From: Odontocerum albicorne
Taxonomy: Eukaryota; Arthropoda; Insecta; Trichoptera; Odontoceridae
Direction of reading: 5' to 3'
NCBI GenBank assembly: GCA_949825065.1
Contig: OX463842.1
Location: 3,605,191-3,669,190, forward strand
DNA: 64,000 bases
Shown piece by piece: positions 1 through 11,954 of this stretch (its first letter is position 1; every line of letters starts with the position of its first letter). The translations under genes were made by a program, and so were the position numbers. The notes under the pieces are model-generated. The model was not told the DNA's origin. It searched no databases and was given only the letters and a program-made list of their open reading frames with translations.

Positions 1-26
1 TGAATTATAATTCAAAATAAATTGGA

Positions 27-172
27 ATCGTCCCCTTTTACACCGGTACATAAATCACGGACCTACCGAGATTCAAATTTCGAAGTATTCCTATCTCGCT
101 CTCTTGTATTAAAAATTCAATTCTCGTATTCTTTCTTTGACGACAACCGTTGTACGGGCTTTGGCCTATTTA
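27..172 (-). repeat. Dispersed repeat G, copy 1
   Basis: Inverted relative of the stretch at 37826-38213. Read on the minus strand, both run from AAATAGGCCAAAACCC through AAAGAAAGAATACGAG to a CCGGTGTAAAAGGGGACGA end. No coding capacity is recognisable. The class of element is unknown; I infer a degraded transposon only because it occurs at three places. Confidence 0.6.
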
Positions 173-640
173 TATCATGATTCAGATGAAAGGATACTCA
201 GAAAAATTCATCCCACAGTGACTAGATTGTGCCGAGAATACGAGTATACATATATGGTATATTTTGTCACTGAATTGGTTCATCACCTTGTGTCACTGAA
301 TTGGTTCATCATCTCAAAACTGCACATCGTAGGATGCATAGATAAGACATTGATTGATCCAGCAAGGACGGTTGTCATTATCGAGGAAATAAAACCTAAG
401 TGCTATATTGAGAAATCAAGTTTCTATATTTTTTATATAAATAAGGCGATGGTCTTCTTGTTTCGAGACTTCTTGTATTGCATACCGTTAAAAGTTCAAT
501 GTGGTGTAAATATTTCGAATATATATCCTCTGTTCTATATAACTTTGCAAGATTTTGATAACTCGGTAAAAGAAATTTAAATAATATTTATTAGACTATG
601 TTTTATCAAATATTTTATTCTTCGGTACCTTATTCATTAA
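173..640. other. Unassigned AT-rich stretch
   Basis: An open frame of 147 codons crosses 137-580 but starts inside a dispersed repeat and has a low-complexity, hydrophobic composition. I see no domain, splice context or repeat that would support a gene here. Confidence 0.5.
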
Positions 641-1362
641 TTTAACACTTTTATTGCAAATACTATCTAGTGGGGTTATTGCCAGGTGGCAATCTCTTCC
701 AACCAATCAGATAAAAGTAAATGAAGCAAGTTACATGGTTGCATAAATCATTCAAATGACTATCCATCCCCACGAAATCCATAAACATATACGTGAGCAT
801 ATGTCCACAAACTCCACAAAGACGGACAATCACCCGAACATAATTTTTCAATTTAAGTGTGATATCATCAGTCAAAAGAAAATGAAGGGATGGTGGAGAG
901 GAAAGGAAAAGAAAAATCGGGAATGAAACACGTTATTTTACTGACTAGAAATTAAGAGATTTTTCAGTTCCTTCTTAAAGCATGCCAAGGACGGAACGAG
1001 TCTTATATTGGTGTGTAACTGATTCCAGAGTCTCACTGCATGGACAGTAAAGGACGACGTAAAAAAAGAGGAGCGGTGAACTGGAAAGGCCAATAGACAA
1101 TCTCTATTTGAGGGTAGCGCTAATCCATGATTCGAAAGACGCTGAAATTTTTCGGCGAGATAAGACGGGGTGGTGGTACAGTTAAAGATTTTACACAAAA
1201 GAAACAGTAGGTGAATTCGGCGTATATTTCTAACATTCAACCAGTTCAATACTTTGTGGTATGAAGTTATATGATCGTACTTTCGTAGGTTGAAAATGAA
1301 TCTTAAACAAACATTTTGAAGACGCTGTAATTTGTCCAGCTGTTCCTCAGTACTTTAGGTAT
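641..1362 (-). mobile_element. LINE family A, 5'-truncated copy 1
   Basis: Non-LTR retrotransposon remnant. The minus strand codes, at about 1249-938, for the C-terminal part of a reverse-transcriptase ORF2 (NWLNVRN at one end, HAVRLWNQL near the other). A roughly 300-bp 3' UTR follows and ends at 641 in the shared tail with the stem-loop near 680-700. Homology to the copy at 62769-63620 stops near 1362. The copy is broken by substitutions and 5' truncation. Confidence 0.75.
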
Positions 1363-3139
1363 ATTTGAAGAGCGTAACTTAGCAGCAACAAAAAAAGCCC
1401 TGCGTCTACTTCGTCATTCGATTTCCTCCTTACTGAAGAGCAGTCTCCTTAAAATGCTCTAGTATTGGTAGTCATAACAATCTTCTTCCATCGAATGCAC
1501 CACTTTCTGAACAAAGATTTGCAGCATCCTTTACCTAGTCAGACTCTCACCCTTGCTCTTTTCCTTCCATATTTTAGTGACCATAAAAATCTCCAGATTT
1601 TATTCGTAGTAATTGATGTGGATGTGAGCTTACTTTGGACGTCTTACGTCTTACGGACGTATATCCCACCAGTAAAGATAGTGATGATAATGTCATCAAT
1701 TTGTCAGTTCATGTTTCTTCTATATCAAAAAGGGATAAAAATTATGCCGAAAAGTTAGATGGCGTAGATAAGTGAAATGAACAAAAATATAAATATCATA
1801 ATATAATATTCTATTTTATAATAAAATCAGCCCCTACCTTCAAGTCTTTATACTTTTTTTCTCTATAAGCATGGATACTGTACAAAGAAATATTGTGTTT
1901 TCTAAACAAAAAGCACCCTCGACCGAAGGTTTACTCCGTAAACGCCGCTTTATTAATCACTATTATAATTTTTATAGTAATTTCCACAAAAAAAATTATA
2001 ATTGAATCAAACGTAATTAACTCCCGCGAGATTTCCACCCTCGTTTTCACATTTTTCGGCATTTTCCCTCAAGAAATATGTATACGCGGCCCACATGTGC
2101 CCTGGCGATAATTTGATTTCAATTTCCTCGAGGGACGTGTAAGTTAAAAGGTTGTTTAAATGTAGAGAAAGTTGTAAAAACTTGCTAACAGGATTCAAAT
2201 GGGAAATGTATTTTGTGTTGCGGAAAAACAGTTTTTTTTTTCAAAGTAAACGACTTCACATAACAGTTACACTTCGCACTCCCGACTTTGTTCGCAGAGT
2301 CACATAATTTTATGAAGTACTTACCATGAAACAGTATCCGTAACGACTTCAAATTATATCAGAATTAAATTTCTAGTAATATATTGAAGTTGAAAATGCA
2401 GGAAAATAGGTGCATTTTATTAATTCAGTCATAGTTGAAAGGCCCACCCAACGATGTGCGAAAATAATAACTTAATATTTGTTTTTCGAAACCCGTACGT
2501 AAATTCTATCTTTAACATATTTGCCTCAGTCTGCCGGCATTTTTCATAAAGGTTTTGCCGATCTTCGTTGAAGATCATTGGTCTTCATTAAGAGGTTTTC
2601 TTTGTTCAGCGTTTTATAGTTTATCGCGGTAGCCGTTGTTCTGTTTTTTATTCGCTTTGCAGTCAAGGTTTATTTTGTATCAAGTTCAAAACTGAACGGA
2701 CGCGCCAAATGTTATTATTTTATGAATTCAGAACATCAATTAAAATAGAGGTTTTTTACAAAAACATTATCAAATTGTGTGATATTTCATTTAATAACTA
2801 CCTTATTTTTCAGTACGCGAGTATTTGAAATGTGCGAATGGCAATAAATGTGTTTTCATGCGTTTTGTAAAACAGTACAAATAAATGTTTAGTTTAAAAA
2901 TTAAATTACCCAATTTATTGTAATATCGCAAGTATTTACCTTCCAATTGCCGATTCGTGTTACTTCGATAGCGTGTGTTTCGAAATTGGAATATACGTTA
3001 CGTAGTAGATTCTGCATAAATGTTTTGTTTTATTTTCACTTCACGGTCACCGTATGTTCTGTTTCATTTTCAGGATCACGCCTTTAGGAAAATATATAAT
3101 AGATTTTTAAAAACATAAAATCTTCACTTTTGTATATAA
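1363..3139. other. Unassigned intergenic DNA
   Basis: AT-rich sequence without a recognisable exon, RNA gene or repeat. A 97-codon open frame at 1465-1758 has no family resemblance I can name. A slightly less AT-rich patch lies at 2020-2110 and another at 2540-2660. Confidence 0.45.
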
Positions 3140-3545
3140 TGTATAGTTAAGGCATTAACGTTGTGGAGGTTTAAAGACATTGTTATTTGTTTTATTAAAC
3201 ACTGTTTATTCCACTTTTTGTAACGGTATACCCCTACCGTTTCAAGGCTTGATTAGAGGCCCTAGAAATTTCTAAGTCAGTGCATCGAGGTGAACATCTG
3301 GTAAACACATATGGTATATACCAAGAATCTCTCCGCTGCTCGCCGAGGTCGTCCCATGCCTCACTCAGCCCCCAGTCCCCAACCCGAATGTTTACCGTTA
3401 GAAGCGTGTATCTCGGTACAAGTCCAAACATAATTCAGTTTTGTTTGTGCTCCCCTGATGATGAGGTGAAACCTTTGAAACCAATAAAGTTATACCTTTA
3501 CAAAAAGTGGAATAAACAGTGGTTGATAAAACAAATTACAATGTA
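3140..3545. repeat. Foldback repeat with long inverted arms
   Basis: The left arm (3186-3230, ending at GTAACGGTATA) is the inverted partner of the right arm (about 3494-3538), with CCACTTTTTG opposite CAAAAAGTGG and TTTATTCC opposite GGAATAAA. The central part contains CCTGATGATGAGGTGAAA just before the right arm. Sequence related to 3140-3190 and to the right arm recurs at 19715-19880. This is probably a non-autonomous element; Penelope-like terminal repeats are one possibility. Confidence 0.5.
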
Positions 3546-4889
3546 TTCACTTATGGTTGAATGCAACGATATTTTGTTTAAACGAAACGAAAAAATGGTT
3601 TTGTAAATTTTATGATTAAAGTGTTTATATATTTACTTCGACAATTCAATAATTATAATATTATTTAAAATAAAGATATTTATTTTTATCAATTTATTAT
3701 ACCTAAACAAAATTGACGACGTCCGTGAACTTGTTGGTTGGTTTTAAGAGATTGCAACATGACAATTAACCCGCTAGGTTGTAGTATGCACAACGAAAAT
3801 GTAATTGAGATAGTCCAGTACATTACAACCGGTTGAATTAGTCGATACGAGGATATATTTTTAAACAACCTTTACCTACAACTGACATTTGATTAAAAAA
3901 TACTAGTAATCCAATCTTGAAATAAATATACTAAAATTACACACCTTTTGAATCATAACTTTAAATGTTCTTTTAATTTTTCTACGAGTATTATTGAAAT
4001 AAAAAATACAAGATGTCTTTAATCAAAGATAAATCGAGGAAACCCGTAGAAAAAATCAAAGTTCGAAGTTTCATTTTTTTAAAGTATTTTAATTTTATCC
4101 CACGTGTTTTAAGTTCCAGTGTTTATTTTAATATTCTTTGATTTTTTTTGAGAAATCTGACTATTTATTTTAAAACGTAAAAAAATTAAAACAATCTTTA
4201 ATATTTATGTTAAGCAAACTAGTTTGATTTTACTTAAACGAGTTTTTATTTAGAAAATTATGCCAATACAAAAAAAATCTTAAAATGATTTTGTTTCAAA
4301 TTTAGGTATAGGTTAAAATCGAATTTGAATTAAAATACAAACAGAATTTTTTTTTTTAAAAATAATATACAATTTTACGAACAAAAAAACTTGTTAAATT
4401 AATAACTTATTTCTAAAACATAACAAAAAAAAGTTTATCCAGGTACAAAAGAATGTGTGAAGAAATAAAGAGACTTGAAGGAAAAATATTTTTTCCTTGC
4501 AACCCTCTGATGTGACAGGATTATGTTTTCAATTGATCAAAATTTCTTATAGCCAGCACTGAGCCCCACAGCCTCAATCTCTGAAAATCCTTTTTTATGT
4601 TCCACCACTGTAGTGTGGTCCACTGATATCGTCACTGAAGGAATCATACTCCTATGAGGAAATAAATCTAGAATCCAGGGTTCTTTCACATTTGATCGTT
4701 TATACGAAAAAAGGTTCCAACCTACAAAAAACATTATCGTTTTTTTTTTAAATATTTAATAAAATCACCTTTGTCGTATAAGGGATGATTGGTACTTGAA
4801 GAGAAATATTGAAGGCTATTAAATAGGGGACTAGTTCATATTAACAAACTGGGAATTTTCAACGTTACAAGTAGTAAATTAAATATCAA
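3546..4889. other. Unassigned very AT-rich DNA
   Basis: Long A and T runs dominate. The only open frame above 60 codons (4537-4734, minus) is unremarkable. I see nothing to annotate as a gene or named repeat. Confidence 0.45.
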
Positions 4890-5735
4890 TCAACCTTGAA
4901 GAAAACTCAGGTGCTAGCTTGTTCTGCAGAGAGTGAGGTGCTTCAATCACCCGACATTTGAGTTAATGGTATGCAACCGGAGAACGTACCTTATTTCACA
5001 TATTTGGGCAGCATCCGGGCTTTGAACTCGTATCTTGATGATGAACTGAAAATTCGCATCAGGAGTGCGTCAGTGGTTGTTGCTTAAATTAAATGACAGA
5101 ATATTCTACTGCAGAGATATCTCCCAGTCTACAAATAAATAAGTTTATATTGTCCTCCCCATACTTCTCTATGGTCTGAAACTTGAGTTCCCTATAAAAG
5201 GCACATTCAAAGTTTTTAAATATTCCCTCAGCGTTCCTTCGTCGAATTATTTGGATCCACTGGAGTGATCATGTCACAAATGTATCGGTTCTGCAATGCT
5301 CCAACTATAAATCTTTAGAATAACATATATGGTTGTAAAGACGAAATTGCCATGGACCGGACATATGATACGCATGGGCGATCATAGACTCGCGGGGAAG
5401 TGGTGTGCAAAAGAAGAGTTGGTGGGCAGAAGAAGCAGTATAAGAATATCCTGCAAGAGTCGCTGACTTTTTGCGGGGTGCCTGAAGACTGGGAGCAGGT
5501 GGCTCGGGACCATGAGGGATGGAGAGTCATATGTTCTCGGACTGAGGACGTCTTATCAGTTAGACGTGTGAGGAACAGTAAGCGCGCTGCAAACATATGT
5601 CAGCATTGCCAGGCGGCTCAGCAGGGTCCACACGTATGTGACATTTGCGGGAGGCCGTGCGCATCTAGGATCAGGCTGTTTTCTCACACAAGATCTCATG
5701 ATCGACGTGGAGGAACAGTTCAAGATTGACTTTGG
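4890..5735 (+). mobile_element. Decayed LINE (family D), reverse-transcriptase C-terminus with zinc-finger-like end
   Basis: Translation in pieces gives the typical order of a LINE ORF end. Near 4960-5070 there is a thumb region with FTYLGS followed by DDELKIRI; near 5345 the motif WTGHMIRM; at 5400-5729 a basic segment ending in CDICGRPCASRIRLFSHTRSH-like residues (C-x2-C ... H-x3-H). Stops and frameshifts separate the pieces. This C-terminus is known from RTE/CR1-type LINE proteins in many animals; the clade assignment is inference. Confidence 0.65.
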
Positions 5736-5949
5736 AGTGGCGAGAGGATCTTCGACTACGAGACCCGGCAACGACAACGAATGGTTGACAAATATATTTC
5801 GACGACACCTTTATTCCAGGGAATGTGGATTTATACCCATAGCTCTATCCCATATTTTGTAATGGATATGCTTGACTACTATTCCTTAATCGAATATATT
5901 AAAATATATTCCGAAATCACGCAAACATATCAAGATAAATAACATAAAT

Positions 5950-6125
5950 ACATTGAAGAGAGAAGCTATCAAGGGGTCTGGGTTCATATCATAACATTCT
6001 CTCCGGTCGAGATACACCCCACCAATATTGGGCGAGCCCGGCCGCGAGCGAAAACTTCAGATGTTTTTCCACCCCCCCTTGTACACGTGGATTTAAAAAA
6101 AAGAAAATGTATAAATGATAAAACC
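5950..6125 (-). repeat. Dispersed repeat P, copy 1
   Basis: Contains GATACACCCCACCAATAT and GGGCGAGCCCGGCCGCGAG, which recur at 30600-31110 in the same orientation and at 11955-12180 in the opposite one. It ends near a run of AACCCACAAATACC, also present downstream of the 30.6-kb copy. No protein is visible in it. Confidence 0.6.
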
Positions 6126-7223
6126 CACAAATACCCCCTCAGATTCACTGTCAGCGACAAAAGATGAAATCAGATTGGAGTATAATGTTACTTAACATCA
6201 ATTTCATATAGTACATGATATAATTTCTGATGTCTTCATTGTGTTTTCTTTCAACCATTGATACTCACAATTATTTCTATGTGTACACATCTTCCACCAT
6301 CTTCATATTTTTATAACATGGGTCACCAAGTAAATTTGAACTCGCAAACCACCTGGCTGAAAGACAAAGGTTTTACCAACTAGAAACCAAATCGTGTTCA
6401 CGAAAATTTGTGTTTTACCAAAACTAATGACGAAAATATTTTTGCAATTTTTTTTATCATTTAAGAAGACAAAAAATATATTATTTGATTTCTTTATTCA
6501 GAAAAAGCGAGTTTTTGTACTCTGCCCCGCCGCGAGACAATCGAGTTAGAGGATTGCACAAATATAATTGTCTATTTCCACATTTCCACATCCCAGCATA
6601 TACGCTTTGTTGGTATTAATGTCAACACCCTAATGTGTTCTTTGATACCATTTTTTTCTCCTCTACATATGAGGTTACATTTTATGTTTGAATTATTTTC
6701 TACATGTCTATTTTGTATTTTGCTGAATTATGAAAATACTTTTGAATATTTTACTCTAAAACATAATATAGATTTATTCCTTTTTATGTGAATATGTAAA
6801 TAATTGTAAATCAGAATGACTTATAGTAGGTTTATGATTAAAAATTGTTTTGTGAAAAAACATAATAAATATTAGCTAATCATTGCGATGAAACTTTTAT
6901 CCTATCCGGTGGATTTCAAACGAGAAAAATTTAAATGAAGTTTTGGTAACACTTTTTTTCATTCGTATTGTAACGCTCAACAAATCAGAACTAGCGTTGC
7001 AGTAATATTAAAGAGTGTGGCCAGAAGGCAACATTATCTTTGCCCCCATCAATCAAGCATTCGACTTAAGAAATATTAGCGCAGGCACAGAACTCGTTGT
7101 TTTACTTGTTAGTAAACTATGGTGTAAAGACACTCGTACACGTCCAACATAATGTTTTGACCAAATGTTCAACACTACTTTCTTCATGTTTTAAGGAAAA
7201 TTTATTTTTCTTATTTTTTGTTT
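6126..7223. other. Unassigned AT-rich DNA
   Basis: No long open frame, no recognisable repeat and no RNA gene. The segment 6340-6410 vaguely resembles a tRNA-like SINE head (ACTCGCAAACCACCTGGCTG) but is too decayed to call. Confidence 0.4.
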
Positions 7224-7401
7224 TAACCTGGCGAGTTTATTGACATGTGGCAACCTTTCCAGCCCACCAGAAATGTGTTTATAATGGGCCCTAAGTGAAA
7301 ACCAGACTGAAATCCCATTTAAAAAAAAACGGGTTCCAGCGGGGATCGAACCCGCAACCTCCGGATCGGTAGACAAGCGTCTTACCACCAGGCCACGGAG
7401 G
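7224..7401 (-). mobile_element. tRNA-derived SINE, near full length
   Basis: Read on the minus strand it starts with a tRNA-like head: A-box-like TGGCCTGGTGGTAAGAC, then B-box GGTTCGATCCC inside a five-pair T-arm (GCGGG/CCCGC). A unique body with AACCCG, poly(T) and CCAGTCTGGTT follows, and it ends in the tail GGTTGG..TTGCCACATGTCAATAAACTCGCC shared with LINE family A. It is not a working tRNA gene, because the acceptor ends do not pair. Confidence 0.8.
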
Positions 7402-7717
7402 GCTTAATGGTAGTTCCCGATATTTTATAACGCTGTATAGCTAATGAAAGGTTGCAGGTACCAAAAATAGACTAGAGTAGACAGTACGTTTGAGCAGTTC
7501 CGCTTCAAGAAGAAGGTCGTGGATTCGAGCCCCATCTGTTAAAATATTATTTCATTTACACCGTATTTTCAAGGCGCGTCATTTAGCGTTAAGTTTTCTC
7601 GCTAAATTAATTTTCATTTGAACATTTTCAGTTGCAAAAAGGATATTTTTTCATGAAAAAAAAAACAACATAACGTTTCAGTTTGTTTCATACGGATGTT
7701 AAAATTTATTTGAAACA
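7402..7717. other. Unassigned stretch
   Basis: Between two SINE copies. It includes TCGTGGATTCGAGCCCCATC at 7507-7530, which resembles a tRNA T-arm and may be a further decayed SINE head, but I cannot delimit it. Confidence 0.35.
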
Positions 7718-7860
7718 CAACCTCCGTGACCATGTTGATAAAACATATGTCGTTTTACCCGGGAGTTGCGGGTTTGATTCCTTCTAATACCAATATTCAT
7801 CAAAAAGGCTTCGAGTTTGGTGTTAACCTAAGGGTTATTAAATGTCCTTGTATTGTATTA
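7718..7860 (+). mobile_element. Diverged tRNA-derived SINE head
   Basis: ACCTCCGTGACCATG is the head of the SINE family and GTTGCGGGTTTGATTCC its B box. The body after it (AATATTCATCAAAAAGGC) resembles that of the copy at 28930-29040 rather than the 26.5-kb copy, so this may be a second SINE subfamily. It lacks a clear LINE-type tail. Confidence 0.5.
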
Positions 7861-7923
7861 CGCTTTCGTTGTTTACAATTCAACTTAATGGGTTTATTGC
7901 CATGTGGCTTATCTTTTTTCTAA

Positions 7924-8286
7924 CCGTCCTTGGCATGCTTTAAGAAGCGACTGAAAAAACTCTTAATTTCTAGTCAGTAAAATAACGTGTTTCATTCCCG
8001 ATTTTTCTTTTCCTTTCCTCTCCACCATCCCTGCCTTTCCTTTTGATTGATGATATCTCACTTTATATGAAAAATAATGTTCGGGTGATTGCCCGTCTTT
8101 GTGGGGTTCGTGAGCATGTTCTCACGTATATGTTTAAGGATTTCGTGGGGATGGATAGTCATTTGAATTATTTATGCGACCACGTAACTTGCTTCATTTA
8201 CTTTTGTCTGGTTGGTTGAAAGAGATTGCCACCTGGCAATAAGCCTACCAGATTGTATTGCAATAAAAGTGTTAAATAAATAAATA
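7924..8286 (+). mobile_element. LINE family A, 3' end only (copy 2)
   Basis: Begins at CCGTCCTTGGCATGCTT (last codons of ORF2), keeps the 3' UTR and the hairpin tail ATTGCCACCTGGCAAT near 8225-8241, and ends in AAATAAATAAATAAAG. It is severely 5' truncated, as usual for target-primed reverse transcription. The small UTR frame (about 8045-8260) is open except for one stop in the tail (TGG to TGA). Confidence 0.75.
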
Positions 8287-8299
8287 AAGATATTAAAGA

Positions 8300-8462
8300 G
8301 ACCTTTAATGAAAACCAGACTGGAATCAATTAAAAAAATTGGGTTCCAGCTCGCAGCCTCCATGTTTAGAGACCAAGCATCTTACCAATTCACGGAGGAA
8401 GTCAACCTTTCTGGTTGATTGGAAGAGAGTACTACATGGCAAAGCTCACCAAATTGCACTGT
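8300..8462. mobile_element. SINE fragments in head-to-head arrangement
   Basis: 8300-8399 is a minus-strand SINE body and head (AAAACCAGACTGGAATC, then a shortened head ending in CACGGAGGA). Directly after it, 8405-8462 is a plus-strand tail (TTTCTGGTTGATTGGAAGAG, then CTACATGGCAAAGC). The two pieces must derive from different copies or from an inversion. Both are diverged. Confidence 0.55.
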
Positions 8463-10919
8463 ACATAACGCAAGTATCATACAATACAATAATTCCCTCC
8501 AGCCTTGAAATTCAAATGGATCAATACTGAACCAGGATTGGTGTTTGTCAAAAGTAATTCTAAAAAGTTTGTGTGGGTCAAACAACGAGGGCAACCAAAA
8601 TAACCGTTGGGCTAATTGCAAAACCATCACTTGATAGAGTCCGGCTCGTCTACCATACATAGACTCTAATTGACCCCTGCACTTTCTCTATTTTCATTCT
8701 AATTTCCTCCGTATCCATTGACCCATTTCCGCTAATATACGAGCGGAGAGGGTACATTTTAAAATATATGACAACTAAATACTATTTTTTTACTGTATTG
8801 TGTAAAACTTTCATTGTGCACACATAAAGCAATGGATATATCAATAATCAAATGCACCAAATACACTAAAACTGATTTTAAGCAAACGAAAGCAAAATCT
8901 CAAAATTGAAACGAAAACCCTCTCTTAACATACTCGTACATGGCATTTTTAAACACTTGTTATTTAATTAAAAGCTTCATTTGTACACATACAAAAAGTT
9001 CTCCAGAAATAAGTTTTGTATTTCTCGGACATATGTCATTAGGACAAAATTTTCGTTTGTAACTTAATTTCAAACATACTGAATAAATATTTTATAAAAG
9101 GTTAATAATAATCAAGAGCATTTTCGGTCACTTAATTCCAGTTACTTCATCTTTTTTTTCTTGGTGCTAAATGTTTTTATTTCCTCAAATGAAAAAATGT
9201 TACAAAAATCAAAAAAAGTTTAAGACAATATGTCAAATTTGTTTTGAAAAAATCCATCGCAGTGATATGACACTCGAAAAAAGTGTCAGCTCTAAAATGC
9301 CGATTTCCACGATGTCGACCAAATCAAGGCACGACGAGATGTAGAAGTGTTGAGTGGACGAACGCTAAGTTTTTTTACCAAACATGTTTATTTTAAAACA
9401 AATAAAGTATGTAGGGGAGTCAATTGGCCGCGGCCACCATTAATCTATCCTAACAATCGATTTTTTAAATTTTTTAATTAGCCCTTTAAATATTATTAAT
9501 ATTGAATAAAGTTCTGTGGATCAGCTATCTCAGCTTACCCCAAAAAGGACATGAAGCAGAAGAAGTTATTTTTTTTTTTAAAGAAAGATTAAAAGGATTT
9601 TCGATCAAAAATAAGTTGATCGATTTGAAATAATAACCAGTTTCATTGATTTTGAATTTTAATTCCGAGGATGTCATAGTTTTTTGACATAATTGTTCTA
9701 ACACATTTTTTTTTCGAGTTTCGTTGTATATATTCACCAAGTCAATAAAAAAATCCTGAAGAATCAAATGGAAATGCGTTCTTCGGCCGAGTAAAAATGA
9801 TTAAAAACAATTGTCAAATCTTTTTTTAAATGATTTTTCTTCATTTGATAAGCAAATGTGTAATTTATTTCAATGTTTGAATTAAACTTTTTTAAACAAA
9901 TAAAATTATGGAATAATTCCTACAGAGTATTTTCACTTGGCCTAAGTAAGCAAAAATGACCTTAACAGCGTGTCCCATGCATTTGTTTGTCACAGTCCAG
10001 TAGGTATCTCTCCAGGTATCCCGTAGAGCTCGGTGGCGCAGAACGCGAATAATGGAGGTCGTATGGAGCGTCAAATAGAGCCTACAGCAAAAAGCTTTTT
10101 ACAAAGCTCGCTCGTAGCGACCTACCCGTCGTAGCAGTGCTCCGCGTAGCCCGGACGTGTTATAAGCCATTGTTGTGCTTTACCTCTATTGTGGGAGCTT
10201 TAAACTGTTTTAATCTTTCTCTGATTATAATGCAATCGCTTGAGAGCTTTTGTTACCCGATTTGAGACCCAGTAACCCTTTGTGTATTGCAACACACTGA
10301 GGCACGTTTGTATTCTGTCTTTTTCTAACTAGAGTAACAGAACATAATCGTTGGCTTAATAACCGTATAATAGAGCTTTTACCTCTTGTAACTCAGATAT
10401 GTATTGTGGCTTAATTTTTGTTTTACGGATGTTTTGAATAATGTCCTAACATAATTAATTTGCAAATATGTGTGTTTTATGAATTTGCTTAATATACTTA
10501 AAATGTCACAAAAATAAATAAATATTTCATTAGGAGGCTTTACCTCATAGACAACACATTCTTTAAGGGGATGCGTTATTAATTATGTGTGTTACTTTAG
10601 TTTTCAAAACAAAGTATCAAATTAATTTTCGTTTTATCTTGATAGTCAAATTTCTCTCGATAGGCAAATATGTTAGGTTACGCTTTTATAATCTAAGAGA
10701 GTTAAAATGTGTACGTCGATGTTTTCCAACAATATAGCCAAAAGTCTTATTAATCAATTTCTTAATTAAGAAGACTTATGATGGATTTGTCTGAATTATT
10801 AAATTGCATTTGATCTAGTCTGCCTAAATTGCGAATTTGACTCCGGTATGTTATTAATGCAGCTGCAAAGCTGATATATGGTAGTTATAAATATTAATCG
10901 AACAAAAATAACTTTTTTG
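8463..10919. other. Unassigned intergenic DNA
   Basis: About 2.4 kb without a gene I can support. It is AT-rich with A/T homopolymers. A less AT-rich patch at 10010-10160 (TCGTAGCGACCTACCCGTC) stands out in base composition but shows no domain and no repeat partner in the window. Confidence 0.45.
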
Positions 10920-10920
10920 T

Positions 10921-11025
10921 ATGAATCCAATAGGGCAGGTTATGAATCCCATAGAACAGGTTATGAATCCAATAGGGCAGGTTATGAATCCAATAGAACA
11001 GGTTATGAATCCAATAGGGCAGGTT
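10921..11025. repeat. 21-bp minisatellite, five units
   Basis: Five consecutive units of ATGAATCCAATAGGGCAGGTT, with units 2 and 4 carrying CATAGAACAG or AATAGAACAG variants. The alternation of GGGCAG and GAACAG implies duplication of a 42-bp dimer. All six frames stay open because 21 is a multiple of three, which explains apparent ORFs here. Confidence 0.9.
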
Positions 11026-11069
11026 ATGATGATAGAGCTTATGTATATAAAAAAATATAAATTTAACTC

Positions 11070-11182
11070 TTCCTTGTGTTACTTCTTCCTCTTTCAACTT
11101 GTTTTTTCTTCTTTCAATGTGTTTCTTCTTCTTCTTTCAATGTGTTTCTTCTTCTTTCAATATGTTTCTTCTTCTTCTTGAA
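11070..11182. repeat. Pyrimidine-rich short tandem repeat
   Basis: Four to five irregular units of the type CTTCTTTCAATGTGTTTCTT, 20-27 bp each, flanked by CTT runs. Apparent serine/phenylalanine-rich reading frames over this stretch follow from the repeat. Confidence 0.8.
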
Positions 11183-11339
11183 TAATGGCCGTGAACTCCT
11201 ATATGTGAAGGAGTATACGCCAGTGTCGAGTGATGACTTTCAATGTTTCATTCTTTTAGTGTCACTCCACAGACTGGCCGAGATTAATTTTTATGAGGTT
11301 ATCTCTGAGGCTCGTGGATCAACTTAACACCGTGAAAAA

Positions 11340-11900
11340 GATAATTAAAATACAAGACTTTTGCATATACATTCCATTACGGAATTTTCTTGTCAGGATA
11401 GGTCATAAAGAGAGAACGTCATACTTCTCTATTCTAATACATTATTTCTGGGCATTATGTGCTGTGCAGCCAAGTGTTGGGCCTGCAGAAAATCACTCGA
11501 AATTGGCAAAAATATGTTGGTGTTATTGCTAAAGGTTATCGGACGTGCTTGGCGGAAACACTCTTGGTCTTAACGGGGCTCGCCCCGTTAGATCTGAAGG
11601 TGCAGCGTGGCACCACAATTATTATTTTCTGTATGGATCAATCCGCAAGGATATGTGGCATCCACCGTCATCCCTCGCCAAGGATAACTCCTCGCATGAT
11701 TCTTAAAGGTTGCCTAAAGGCTCAATTGTCAACAAGGCAACATCGATGGTCGGAATCCCCAGTGGGAAGAAGACATTTGATTGTTTTCATTACAAAAGGG
11801 CGCACCTTGGCTCCCCGTGGGTATATTCCAGCTATTGGATTAGACAATTTATCTATGACCATGAAAACTTTACTGGCAAACATTTTAGATACATTCTTGT
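11340..11900 (+). mobile_element. Decayed LINE ORF2 C-terminus, R1/Jockey-like
   Basis: Around 11500-11620 the plus strand codes for VGVIAKGYRTCLAETLLVL and then TGLAPLDLKVQ. This resembles the segment just after the reverse-transcriptase domain of R1/I/Jockey LINEs, where a conserved AYRT is followed by a short 'L-x-G-x-x-P' motif. A second frame further on gives GSPWVYSSYWIRQFIYDHENF, resembling their end. Frameshifts break it. A perfect 9-bp-arm hairpin lies at 11571-11590. Confidence 0.5.
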
Positions 11901-11954
11901 CATTTCACCCTGTTTTTTTTTTTATATTAACCTGGATTAATCAACAGATCGCAT

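Noticed and set aside
137..580. 147-codon open frame on the + strand
   Set aside because: It starts inside dispersed repeat G, is rich in hydrophobic AT-driven codons and shows no domain or exon context.
3458..3480. Hammerhead ribozyme core (CTGATGA ... GAAAC)
   Set aside because: The core boxes are present, but I could not pair stem I or a convincing stem III around a cleavage site. Folding software could settle it.
7224..7401. tRNA gene, because of good A and B boxes and a five-pair T-arm
   Set aside because: The acceptor ends do not pair, and the same head recurs in a dozen places with a LINE-type tail. It is a SINE.
10921..11181. Small repetitive protein (MNPIGQV repeats)
   Set aside because: The frame is open only because the 21-bp repeat unit is a multiple of three, and all other frames are open as well.
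11571..11590. Rho-independent terminator (TAACGGGGC-TC-GCCCCGTTA)
   Set aside because: The hairpin is real, but the context is an insect-type LINE remnant with no bacterial gene. It probably belongs to the repeat.
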